Positions 52,950 to 61,051 of a DNA stretch of 64,000 bases are shown here, one piece after another. Origin of the DNA: Myxococcota bacterium (GTDB lineage: Bacteria; Myxococcota_A; Polyangia; Polyangiales; Houyiibacteriaceae); NCBI GenBank assembly GCA_028284955.1, contig JANQQS010000080.1:17771-81770 (forward strand). Direction: 5' to 3'. The translations under genes and the position numbers were made by a program. The first letter of the stretch is position 1; every line of letters starts with the position of its first letter. The notes beneath the pieces are model-generated. The model did no database searches. It was not told the DNA's origin and saw only the letters and a list, made by a program, of their open reading frames with translations.

Positions 52950-54494
52950 ATGAAACGACCTTTGCTCACATACGAACCAGATCGCGTATGGCGAAACTGG
53001 CACAACAGCTCTCGCGTAGGCGGAAACGTGGAGCGCTTTTATACGCCGCGGAACGTCTGGGAGGACGGCTCGCGACCATCGCGCAAAGCTTTCTTGCCAG
53101 GATTGCGCGGCCTGCAGCAAATCATTCGCCGCGCCGAACGCGACCAAAAGCAAGTGCGTGCGCTGGGGTCCGGCTGGTCGCTTTCAAACGTCGCCTACAG
53201 CGACGAATACCTGATCAATACCGCGCGGCTGACCTACTGGTTCGTCGGTTTCAACACCGCATCGATGGTCACCCCGCGATATCAAAACCGCCGACATCGA
53301 TTGGTCTATGCCCAGTGCGGCGTGCAAATCCGGAACTTGAACGCGCATCTCGAATCGCGACGTCTATCGCTACCGACCTCGGGAGCCAGCAACGGCCAGA
53401 CCATCGCCGGCGCGCTCGCCACCGGGACCCATGGCTCAGCGAACTCGGTGGGCTCGATGCAAGACTTCATGCTCGCCCTCCACGTGGTGGCCGAAGGCGG
53501 AAAGCACTACTTAATTCAGCGGCGGCGGCGGCAAGCGGTGACGACTGAGTTTTGCCGCTGGCTGGGCGCCGAGCGCATCTGCGACGACGATCTCTTTCGC
53601 GCCGCGGTAGTGAGCTTTGGCAGTTTCGGAGTCGTGCACGGCGTGCTCTTCGAAGCGAAACCTATCTATCTGCTCGAACGCCACGTCAAACAGTTTGATT
53701 TCGACGACGTCCGCGCGCCGATGGCCTCGCTCGACGTGTCGACGTTGGGCTTGAAAGACGGCGACGCGCTCCCGTTTCATTTCGAGGTGGTGCTCAACCC
53801 GTATCGCAGTGGTCCGGGCGAGCGAGGCGCGTTTGTGCGCGTGTTGTATAAACGAAAGGCGGGCCGTGTGTTGCCGACCCCCGACGTGCGAGACGGTGGC
53901 CTCCTCCGCAGCGAAGACTTGGTCGCGCTTGTCGGTCACCTCTCCGATGTCTTGCCGGTCGCGGTGCCTCCGCTGCTTCAATCGGAGCTCGAAGGAGGTT
54001 TCGCGCCCACTCCTCCTTCTGGCGTGTTACTCACGCACGGACAGCAGTTTGGTGACTCGACGCCCACCGGCGGAGGCACGAGTACAGAAATCGGCGTGCC
54101 CATGGCGCGGGTGGGCGAGGCCGTGCGGGTGGTTCTTCAAGCTGCGCAACAAGAGCCGTTCGGCGCCCCGATTGCGCTCCGCTACGTGAAGGCTTCAGAC
54201 GCGTTTTTAGCGTTTACTCGGTTCGGCCCGCGCACCTGTACGATCGAGCTTCCGGGAGTCGATTCGCGGCGTACTCGGGAGGGGTTTGAGCGTATTTGGC
54301 GGGCGCTGCGGGATCGGGGGATTCCCCATACGTTTCATTGGGGGCAGGCGCTTCCGATGGAGCCGACGTGGGTGCCGCGGCAGTTCGGCGCGCGGCGAAC
54401 GCGGTGGCTGGAGGCGCGGCGCGCGTTTTTGAGCGCTCGAGGGCGGGCGATGTTTTCGAATCGAATGGTGGAGCGGCTCGGGCTGAGCAGCTAA
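52950..54494 (+). CDS. FAD-linked oxidase (D-arabinono-1,4-lactone oxidase-like)
   Basis: A 514-residue PCMH-type flavoprotein. GSGWSLSNVA (about 73) and SGASNGQTIAGALATGTHGS (about 145-165) form the FAD-binding region. The C-terminal substrate half follows with the HWGQALPM region near the end, as in sugar-lactone oxidases (HWGK in ALO). Substrate cannot be assigned; polyols or aldonolactones are typical. No signal peptide. ATG 52950. Confidence 0.85.
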   Translation: MKRPLLTYEPDRVWRNWHNSSRVGGNVERFYTPRNVWEDGSRPSRKAFLPGLRGLQQIIRRAERDQKQVRALGSGWSLSNVAYSDEYLINTARLTYWFVGFNTASMVTPRYQNRRHRLVYAQCGVQIRNLNAHLESRRLSLPTSGASNGQTIAGALATGTHGSANSVGSMQDFMLALHVVAEGGKHYLIQRRRRQAVTTEFCRWLGAERICDDDLFRAAVVSFGSFGVVHGVLFEAKPIYLLERHVKQFDFDDVRAPMASLDVSTLGLKDGDALPFHFEVVLNPYRSGPGERGAFVRVLYKRKAGRVLPTPDVRDGGLLRSEDLVALVGHLSDVLPVAVPPLLQSELEGGFAPTPPSGVLLTHGQQFGDSTPTGGGTSTEIGVPMARVGEAVRVVLQAAQQEPFGAPIALRYVKASDAFLAFTRFGPRTCTIELPGVDSRRTREGFERIWRALRDRGIPHTFHWGQALPMEPTWVPRQFGARRTRWLEARRAFLSARGRAMFSNRMVERLGLSS

Positions 54495-54548
54495 CGACGC
54501 GCGCAAACCAGTACCAAGTTTTTTGGAGTACGAAGTTCCTTGGCGCTC

Positions 54549-54732
54549 GGGCGCCTTTGGGGGTGGGCCTCGCCGGGGTCGGGCGTCCTGCAAATGCGGC
54601 GCCGGGTCAAGACTTGGCGGGTGGTTCCATGCGCCGCGCACGACGCCCTCGGCGCTCGCGCCAGCCGGGGTTTTGGCGGATGGCCGGCTGGCACGAGCGA
54701 CGCCCCGGCGAGGCCCACCCCCAAAGGCGCCC
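54549..54732. mobile_element. 184-bp palindromic element (MITE-like)
   Basis: Perfect 30-bp terminal inverted repeats, starting GGGCGCCTTTGGGGGTGGGC at 54549-54578 and its complement at 54703-54732. Inside is a second, shorter stem (GCCAGCCGG/CCGGCTGGC at 54660-54692). No reading frame of note. It fits a small non-autonomous element or a palindromic intergenic unit; no target duplication is obvious, and the short AT-rich flank does not settle it. Confidence 0.7.
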
Positions 54733-54791
54733 TACTTAGAAGCGATGTAGCCCGAGCTTCCAATCCATCTTGTTCGTCGAGTACAACGAAG

Positions 54792-55463
54792 CTAGTCGAT
54801 GATCGGCCCGCGCGCAGTTCGGGTCAGCAAGTCGCCTTGCTCGGCTGTGCTCTCGCAATTCGTTGATCCGTTGTTCTTGATAAACCGAAAGCACAGGTTT
54901 TCCACCGTGCTCGCGACGAACAGTCCGTTCTTCACCACTGGGTTGAGTTCCTTGGACGCCCGGATTGCTTTTTCCTGTTCTTCCGTAAGCTGGGCGTTCT
55001 TCATGACGCAGTAGCAAACCGGCCGGCCACTCGCTGCTTGGTGAGAACACGGCGCGAGGCCGTGGAATGACCACAGTGGTTGTATGGCCGCGTTGGCCTT
55101 CTTGGCATCCGCGGTCAGCGTCATCACCGTGAATTCGGTCTTGGCGCCGTTGCCGCGCTTGCCAGCGTAGAGCGCATTCATGTTGAATTCGTACCCGCCT
55201 ACGTCCTGAACGTTGGCGAAGCTGACTGTACTCTTTGCGTTCGATTCGGCGTAACTTGCCCGCCTGTAAACGCTCCATATCGGCGCACTGTCCAACGTTT
55301 GAACGACACCTCTCAAAGTGAGCTGATCCATCGACTTCGCGGGCGGAGCCAGTGAACGTTGTTGTTTTTCCTCGGTGCCCTCCGAACCCAGGGTTTCGGT
55401 ATTGGCAGTGCACGCGCCGGTGACGGCGATGGTCATGGAGAGGAAGAGTGTGGTTCGGAACAT
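54792..55463 (-). CDS. Orphan lipoprotein, function unknown
   Basis: A 223-residue lipoprotein, lipobox AVTGAC, mature start Cys-Thr-Ala-Asn. The middle has KSTVSFANVQDVGGYEF and further Cys at APCSHQ, PVCYCVMK and ENLCFRF. No family recognised. ATG 55463 is preceded by GGAGG at good spacing; the frame extends 21 codons upstream, where nothing fits a signal peptide. Confidence 0.7.
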   Translation of the reverse strand: MFRTTLFLSMTIAVTGACTANTETLGSEGTEEKQQRSLAPPAKSMDQLTLRGVVQTLDSAPIWSVYRRASYAESNAKSTVSFANVQDVGGYEFNMNALYAGKRGNGAKTEFTVMTLTADAKKANAAIQPLWSFHGLAPCSHQAASGRPVCYCVMKNAQLTEEQEKAIRASKELNPVVKNGLFVASTVENLCFRFIKNNGSTNCESTAEQGDLLTRTARGPIID

Positions 55464-55625
55464 CGTAAGCCTCCAGGGATAACGCTTCTTGTGCGAGAGC
55501 ACACATCGTGCCACATGCTCCGACATGTCTCTCTGACGGTTTCTAACCGGGTTTCCAGCGGGAAACTGAGGGTGTTTCAGGAAACGCTACCCGTAGATTG
55601 GGATGTTGGTGGATGAAACTTCGTC

Positions 55626-55814
55626 GTGCTTGGGGTCAGGGCTCCCCGGCGACGCAGGAAATCCCGCCGGTCCCGTCGGGTCGGAGCGCGCGCGTTTGGT
55701 GTCATTGCGCAAGAAAAAACAAAACCCGGTCGCGGAAAAGGTCGTGGGCGAATTCTCGAAGGCTTTGACGATTCCTTGCCCGCCGACCTTGCGATCGCGC
55801 TCGGCATCGAATGA
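55626..55814 (+). pseudogene. Truncated Phd-type antitoxin remnant
   Basis: The last 35 residues read KTKPGRGKGRGRILEGFD-DSLPADLAIALGIE (broken here by a hyphen), the normal C-terminus of Phd/YefM-type antitoxins (x-G-x-A-K-G-x-I-x-x-x-D-D-F-D-x-P-L). Upstream in frame the sequence is Arg-rich and unrelated, so the N-terminal DNA-binding part is gone. Stop TGA overlaps the ATG of a PIN-like start (ATGA). Confidence 0.6.
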
Positions 55815-55855
55815 AACTCCTGCTCGATACCCACGTATTCTTGCGGTGGTATTGA
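55811..55855 (+). pseudogene. Truncated VapC/PIN toxin start
   Basis: ATG at 55811 opens MKLLLDTHVFLRWY, the textbook PIN-domain N-terminus with its first catalytic Asp, then a stop at 55853-55855. Nothing of the rest of the domain is seen before the hybrid kinase at 55928. Confidence 0.7.
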
Positions 55856-55927
55856 GGTCTGGCATTGGCGCGCATTTTTTTCGCGTGAGGTGTCTAAATC
55901 GGCGCACGGCCACCGATTAACACACCC

Positions 55928-57742
55928 ATGGAGTCCCTTCGTGGGGCTTACTCGTGGGGCCGTGTGAGCAAGAAACACAGCACACAGATTGTCGATTTGG
56001 TTTCGCGCATTACGTCGGGAGACCTCGGCGCTGAGTTGAATCCTGCGGGGCGTGTCGACCTCGCGAATATCGCCGTCGAGCTCAACAACTTGTCGAAGCG
56101 GCTCGCGTTTCTCGAGAGCGACCGCGCCGCCGCCGCTTCTGCGCTCAAGGCTTCCGAGAAGAAGTACCACGACCTTTTTGACAACGCGCCGGACATGTTC
56201 GCCTCGGTGAACGCGGAAACCGAATGCGTCGTTGAATGCAATCAAACACTGCTCGCCGCGCTTGGCATCGAGCGCGACCAGATCATCGGCAAGCCTGTGT
56301 ACGATCTCTACCACCCCGATTCGAAACCGGCGGTCGAGGCCGCGTTTCGCAGCTTTGTAGAGACCGGATCCGTGCGCGGAGCTGAGCTTCAGCTTCAAAA
56401 GCCGAGCGGAGAAACCGTCGACGTCGAACTGAACGTATCGGCGATTCGCGATGAGCACGGAAATATTGTCGCCAGCCGCTCGATTTGGCGGGACATCACG
56501 CAGCGCAAACACGACGAGATGCTGCGACGTCAGCACACCGACCGCCTGCAGGCCATCGGCCAGCTCGCAGCCGGCGTGGCCCACGAAATCAACAATCCTG
56601 CTGCGTTTGTGCTCGCGAACCAGAGCGTGATGAAAGAACTGCTCCAATCGCTTTCGGCGTGTCTCGAAGAGCTGCTCTCGCTTCCTGAAATTACGCACAA
56701 CCCCGCTACGCTCGAAGCGGCCCACCGCGTGCTCGAACACCACCGATCCGAAGAAGCCATCCGCGAACTTGCAGAGATGGTCGAAGACAACACTCAGGGT
56801 CTCAAGCGCATCGCGGTGATGGTCAAAGACCTGCGTCTATTTTCTCGCGTAGAAACCGAAGACGTAGAGTGCGCGCCATTGAACGATGTGATCGAAGTCG
56901 CATGCCATATGGTGGAAAACGAAGTGCGGCACCGAGGCCGACTCATCAAAGACCTTGAGTCCGTGTCGTCGATCGCCTGCCACCGCTATCGGCTCTCGCA
57001 GGTCTTCGTCAACCTTCTCCTCAACGGCGCGCAAGCGCTCGACGGCCCCGACGGCGAAGTTCGCATTTCCAGCTGTCAAACAGGGGACCAGCTCGTCGTC
57101 GTCGTGGAAGACAACGGAGTCGGTATGCCGGAATCCGAGCACACCCGCGTATTCGAGCCCTTCTTCACGACCAAAGGGCGCACCGAAGGCACCGGCCTGG
57201 GGCTCTCGTTGTCACTAGAAATCGTTCGGCAGCATGGTGGAAGCATCGAAGTCGACAGCGAAATAGGCCGCGGAACGCGATTCACGGTGACGCTCCCGAT
57301 CGATACCGGACTTCAGCCGAACTCCCGCGTCAGCTTGATACCCAGCGGCGAGCCTGCAGAACGCATGAAACTGCTGCTCGTGGACGACGAGCCACAAATC
57401 CTTCGCGCCTACCGACGCATGCTGCAGCACCATCACGTGGTCGTGGCCGAGGGCGGAGCCTGCGCGCTGGATATCCTCCGCGAAGACCATCGCTTTGATC
57501 TCGTGCTCTGCGACCTGATGATGCCGGAATGCGATGGCGTCCAGGTCTACGAAGAAATCAGCCAACGCTGGCCCGAGCTCATCGACCGCATCGTGTTTTA
57601 CAGCGGAGGCGCGTTCACCCCGCGAGCCAGCGCGTTCGTCGATAGCGTGGGAAATATTTGCTTAGAAAAGCCCCTCGAATCTCGTCTGCTGCTCAAAGTG
57701 CTCGACCGCGTCGCGCGTGCCGCTAAGCAGTCAACGACCTAG
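55928..57742 (+). CDS. Soluble PAS hybrid histidine kinase with C-terminal receiver
   Basis: A 604-residue cytosolic signalling protein without membrane spans. Order: short HAMP/coiled-coil-like start (about 15-75), PAS (about 75-195), HisKA with His219 in GVAHEINNP, HATPase (N box QVFVNLLLNGAQAL, G1 DNGVGMP, G2 GTGLGLSL), and a REC domain with phosphoacceptor Asp529 in LVLCDLMMPECDG, conserved Ser/Thr in YSGG and Lys in LEKP. It is of the NtrB-like, oxygen/redox-sensing kind. ATG 55928. No cognate regulator adjoins it. Confidence 0.93.
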   Translation: MESLRGAYSWGRVSKKHSTQIVDLVSRITSGDLGAELNPAGRVDLANIAVELNNLSKRLAFLESDRAAAASALKASEKKYHDLFDNAPDMFASVNAETECVVECNQTLLAALGIERDQIIGKPVYDLYHPDSKPAVEAAFRSFVETGSVRGAELQLQKPSGETVDVELNVSAIRDEHGNIVASRSIWRDITQRKHDEMLRRQHTDRLQAIGQLAAGVAHEINNPAAFVLANQSVMKELLQSLSACLEELLSLPEITHNPATLEAAHRVLEHHRSEEAIRELAEMVEDNTQGLKRIAVMVKDLRLFSRVETEDVECAPLNDVIEVACHMVENEVRHRGRLIKDLESVSSIACHRYRLSQVFVNLLLNGAQALDGPDGEVRISSCQTGDQLVVVVEDNGVGMPESEHTRVFEPFFTTKGRTEGTGLGLSLSLEIVRQHGGSIEVDSEIGRGTRFTVTLPIDTGLQPNSRVSLIPSGEPAERMKLLLVDDEPQILRAYRRMLQHHHVVVAEGGACALDILREDHRFDLVLCDLMMPECDGVQVYEEISQRWPELIDRIVFYSGGAFTPRASAFVDSVGNICLEKPLESRLLLKVLDRVARAAKQSTT

Positions 57743-57753
57743 CGCTGCGCTCC

Positions 57754-59217
57754 CTAAAGCGAAGATTCGTCGAAAGGCTGCCATGTATCGCAGCTCACGA
57801 CTTGTTCCTTGGAGTACCCAGCGCAAGCCATCGCGTTGGGTGAAACGGTGGGGGAAGCGCACGTATATCCGCTATCGCGATGAGTACAATGCAGACCCTG
57901 GTCAGCACAGTTGGTCGGCGTTCCGTCCGCGCACCGGACAAGAACATCCCCGTCGCAGTAGTCGAGACCGTTCGCGCAGTGCGCTCCCCAACTTCGATGT
58001 TGCCATTCGCAAAACTCGAGCGACGGTTTCTCGGCACAAGCCTGGCCAAGCGCGCTGAGCACAGGCCGGCAGAAACTCTGATCCGCAAATCCGCGCAAAC
58101 ATAGGTCGACGGGCCCAAAGTTTGAATACTCGGCCCACGCGAGCCCTCTCTCGTTCTCGGTCTCGTGTTGGATATCGTACTCTCGGCGGGCGATGCATGC
58201 CGGCTGGAACACTGGGACGACGAAATCGGAACTGTACTCTTTAACCGTCGTGGGTCGATCAACATTTAGGTTCCATCGGGATCTAAGGTGATGACCCCAA
58301 ACAACGTCGCTCGCCGCGTCCATGACAAGCCCGCCTGAATTGCCGGGGAACGCATTGGCATCGTTCATAAACCGAAGTTCGTTCGATCGCGCAATTCGAA
58401 CGCGTCCATACGATGCTTTGCTCGGCAAGCGCATCGGGTGGCCAACGTTATAAATCGCGCTTCCTTCGTGAGGAAGATCGCCATACGTTGGTAGTTCAAC
58501 CGGAGCGTAGCGAGAATCCACAGTCCTCTTGAGCTCAAGCACGGCATAATCGAACTTCTCGTCGAAGCGATGAGCCACGAGCCTTCTGCATGCGTAGATG
58601 TCCCTCTCCGGAACCAATGTCCTGACTTGCGCCTCGGGCGGCAGACCTGCGCGAGGGGCTGATTCCAAGTAGTAGCCAAACACCACGGAGAGGTTGTCAC
58701 AAGCCTTCTGACCGTGGATACAGTGCCCCGCCGTCTGAACAAGAGCAGTGTCGTCGAATACGGCAATCAAGTATCCCGAGCAACTGGTTAGCTCGCGCTG
58801 TTCCCCCCACGGTTGTTCTGAACAAAAACCTCGTTCACGCACCTCTGCCAACCGGTCGGAATACTCCGACCTCAAAACACTGGAGCCCAGATTCCTGCAG
58901 GCGGCGTAGTCAGAAAACGTCGCTCGACACGCGAGGGTTTGATGCTTGGGAAGCTCGGAAACACCGTGTTCAAGCAACCCCCGGAGCTCGTTCCGCTCAA
59001 CGAACCCGACCACGGACCGTTCCATGACTGCACGGACTCTCGGACTGGCCTGGAAGTATTCGTCCGTTCGGCCTTTCCGAAAGATCGCCTTGTCTTCGGC
59101 CTCGCCGATGCCGGCTGATTCCGCCGCGCAACCCGCGAGAACCAGAAATGCGACTGGGCCGATGCTGCGCCGGGCACTGGAGAACGCGAAAAGGAAAGAA
59201 AAACAGCTTTGATTCAC
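57754..59217 (-). CDS. Trypsin-like serine protease lipoprotein
   Basis: A 487-residue surface protease: lipobox LVLAGC, mature start Cys-Ala-Ala-Glu-Ser-Ala-Gly. The S1-type domain has His in VQTAGHC (about 165), Asp in FDYAVLEL (about 225) and Ser in GNSGGLV (about 290). A Cys-rich C-terminal part (about 375-470; WGAHCANGLDYCDGDVLVRC in part) may be a binding module. All catalytic residues are present. A propeptide-like segment separates the lipid anchor from the domain. ATG 59217. Confidence 0.9.
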   Translation of the reverse strand: MNQSCFSFLFAFSSARRSIGPVAFLVLAGCAAESAGIGEAEDKAIFRKGRTDEYFQASPRVRAVMERSVVGFVERNELRGLLEHGVSELPKHQTLACRATFSDYAACRNLGSSVLRSEYSDRLAEVRERGFCSEQPWGEQRELTSCSGYLIAVFDDTALVQTAGHCIHGQKACDNLSVVFGYYLESAPRAGLPPEAQVRTLVPERDIYACRRLVAHRFDEKFDYAVLELKRTVDSRYAPVELPTYGDLPHEGSAIYNVGHPMRLPSKASYGRVRIARSNELRFMNDANAFPGNSGGLVMDAASDVVWGHHLRSRWNLNVDRPTTVKEYSSDFVVPVFQPACIARREYDIQHETENERGLAWAEYSNFGPVDLCLRGFADQSFCRPVLSALGQACAEKPSLEFCEWQHRSWGAHCANGLDYCDGDVLVRCADGTPTNCADQGLHCTHRDSGYTCASPTVSPNAMACAGYSKEQVVSCDTWQPFDESSL

Positions 59218-59276
59218 AACGCTTGCGGATAAAGCAAAAAGCGTTCCGTACTGCTACTCGTCGACGTCATCGAACG

Positions 59277-59699
59277 TCATCGAGAGAAATGGTCATCGGG
59301 CGAAATGAGTTCGACACCGGGGAAATACGTTCGGTATCGCTTGGCGTCTCGGGTCAAGAGACGAAAGCCGGCGACCGCCGCATGGGCGCCGATGTAGAAG
59401 TCGGGAAGCGGCGCGCGACGAACACCTTTTTTTCGTCGGTATCGCAAGGACGCTTTGCCGGCCAAAAACCCGGCTTCAAACGGAATCGAGGCGCGGCGAA
59501 AAAGCGTAGACGGCAGGGCCAAATCGAGATCTTCGATTCGCGAATAGGCCACCGAAACCTCCGCATAAACGATCGGATTGATCACCAACACAGATTGGTT
59601 CGCGGCATGTTCCAACGTTTCGGACGACCACGAACACCACGTCGGATCTTCCGTCGCGACGTCGATGAGCACGTTGCTATCCACCAAGACGTGCATCAT
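59277..59699 (-). CDS. vapC: VapC-type PIN-domain toxin
   Basis: A 140-residue PIN ribonuclease: catalytic acids in HVLVDSNVLI (Asp7), VYAEVSVA, LPDFYIGAHA and TRDAKRY, the standard four positions. Toxin of a type II toxin-antitoxin system; expected to cleave RNA (tRNA or rRNA) when free. Its start overlaps the antitoxin stop (ATGATG/TGA), so the two are translationally coupled. Confidence 0.92.
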   Translation of the reverse strand: MMHVLVDSNVLIDVATEDPTWCSWSSETLEHAANQSVLVINPIVYAEVSVAYSRIEDLDLALPSTLFRRASIPFEAGFLAGKASLRYRRKKGVRRAPLPDFYIGAHAAVAGFRLLTRDAKRYRTYFPGVELISPDDHFSR

Positions 59700-59929
59700 T
59701 CTCCGCGCGTCAACGCAAGGATTTCCTTGGTGCTCATCTTTGTATCGGCCGTTCCTCGAAGCTTGGCAAGCACGGAGTTCCCGCGATGATGGGCGCCTTC
59801 TTTGTTTGCTTTGAGGATGCGCACGGCATTCCCACCGATTCGGAACATCACCTCCGTATTGGGAAGCAAGTCAAGCTTCTCCCGAATGTGCACCGGGATG
59901 GTCACTTGGCCTTTGGATGTGATTTTCAT
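59696..59929 (-). CDS. vapB: AbrB/MazE-type (VapB) antitoxin
   Basis: A 77-residue antitoxin. The swapped-hairpin AbrB domain is at the start: KITSKGQVTIPVHIREKLDL and MFRIGGNAVRIL. The helical C-terminal tail (MSTKEILALTRGE) wraps the toxin. ATG 59929 was chosen because the AbrB fold begins there; the frame is open upstream across an AT-rich operator. Binds the inverted repeat that includes its own start codon. Confidence 0.92.
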   Translation of the reverse strand: MKITSKGQVTIPVHIREKLDLLPNTEVMFRIGGNAVRILKANKEGAHHRGNSVLAKLRGTADTKMSTKEILALTRGE

Positions 59930-59962
59930 AGTAAGAATCTTACAAGTACGAATTTTACTATG
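59927..59962. promoter_or_regulatory. vapBC operator
   Basis: CATAGTAA (59927-59934) and TTACTATG (59955-59962) are a perfect inverted repeat, with an inner near-palindrome GTAAGAATCTTAC between. The site covers the vapB start codon and the region just upstream, typical of autoregulation by an AbrB-type antitoxin. Confidence 0.7.
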
Positions 59963-60008
59963 AAGTGCGCCAGGAGGTGTCGGAGTTCTTGAGAAGAACG
60001 TTCCGCAG

Positions 60009-60659
60009 CTAGTTCGAATGGGCAATCAGTTCGAAAACCCGGTTGCACCCGACGCTCGCCACTTCTTGAAGAGCCGCAGGGACTCGCCCTACGTAGTGGC
60101 AAAAAGCGCGTTTGGCGACATCCATAACGTTCCCGCGCTTCGAATGATAGAACGCTGCCACGACAAGAGCCGATTTATGCGCAGAAGCAAGGTCGCGGGA
60201 CCAGCTCCATGCCACCCATGGTTGCCTGACAAACGCTCGCCAATCTGCCCACTTCCCGTGATGATCGCTCCACCACTCGGCGGCATCGCCCGTAATGACA
60301 AGTAGATCGGAATAGTCTCGATCCGTCAGTGGACGAACACCAGCCATCACACCACCGCGCGCTCCTGACGCAATTCGCTCTGTGGCGCCCAGGACGTTCA
60401 GGCTAGGCCAGAGCTCCGGATGATGATTGCGGAGATAGAGGATGTACATGATCAGAATCGCCACGACTAAGACGCTCAGCGGGTTCACCGCCTTGTCTTC
60501 GACCACCACCGGGTCTTCTGCGACCTCCGCGGCGCATCCACCCAAGGGCTGCGCAAGCATCGCGCCGCAAAGCATCCACACGCCCAAGCGCCTGCGAAAC
60601 GCCGTTGGCCTCGAATTCCCCCGCTGACCGCACACCCCGCGGCGCCGGCTCATACCCAT
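60009..60659 (-). CDS. Orphan lipoprotein with a membrane segment
   Basis: About 216 residues. Signal peptide ends QPLGGC, mature start Cys-Ala-Ala-Glu-Val-Ala-Glu. A hydrophobic span follows (LSVLVVAILIMYILYL). The rest is helical and Trp-rich (AEWWSDHHGKWADWRAF; WVAWSWSRDL). No family recognised. Starts: ATG 60659 or 60653; a GTG at 60674 is also in frame. A repeat array lies directly upstream. Confidence 0.6.
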   Translation of the reverse strand: MGMSRRRGVCGQRGNSRPTAFRRRLGVWMLCGAMLAQPLGGCAAEVAEDPVVVEDKAVNPLSVLVVAILIMYILYLRNHHPELWPSLNVLGATERIASGARGGVMAGVRPLTDRDYSDLLVITGDAAEWWSDHHGKWADWRAFVRQPWVAWSWSRDLASAHKSALVVAAFYHSKRGNVMDVAKRAFCHYVGRVPAALQEVASVGCNRVFELIAHSN

Positions 60660-60681
60660 CCCGGAAATTCGCACACCTCCG

Positions 60682-60734
60682 GGCTCGGTCGCGGTCCCTG
60701 GCTCAGTCGCTGCCTCTGGCTCATGTTGCCCTCC
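60682..60734. repeat. 18-bp tandem repeat, about 2.7 units
   Basis: GGCTCGGTCGCGGTCCCT, GGCTCAGTCGCTGCCTCT and a partial third unit, just upstream of the 60009 lipoprotein start. The rest of the gap to 60956 has no gene. Confidence 0.75.
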
Positions 60735-60956
60735 GCAGACGCCATCCTCCCCGATTCAGGGGTTGGACACTACACATTAGACAAACGTTTGCCAAACAAA
60801 TTGCGACAAACGAGAACAGGGGCGCACTATCTGTTCACCTACTCCTGCGGAGCCTCACTAGGAACGGTTTTGTGCAACGTAGCGCCAGCTCGATCCGTTT
60901 GAGCGAAGCGATTCTTACGGTAGGGGTGAATATTGGTGGACCGAGTTCACCAATCG

Positions 60957-61017
60957 AGGGGGTCTCGGAAGACCCCCTGGGCAGACAGGGGCGCTCGCCC
61001 CGCGGCTGCGCCCCTGT
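60957..61017. terminator. Paired hairpins, probable terminator of the fibrinogen-like gene
   Basis: AGGGGGTCT/AGACCCCCT with a 4-nt loop (60957-60978), then ACAGGGGCGC/GCGCCCCTGT with a 13-nt loop (60985-61017). They lie 35 bp past the stop at 61052 on its downstream side. Confidence 0.6.
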
Positions 61018-61051
61018 TCTCGTTTTGTCCGTTCGCTGCGAACGCGTTCGG

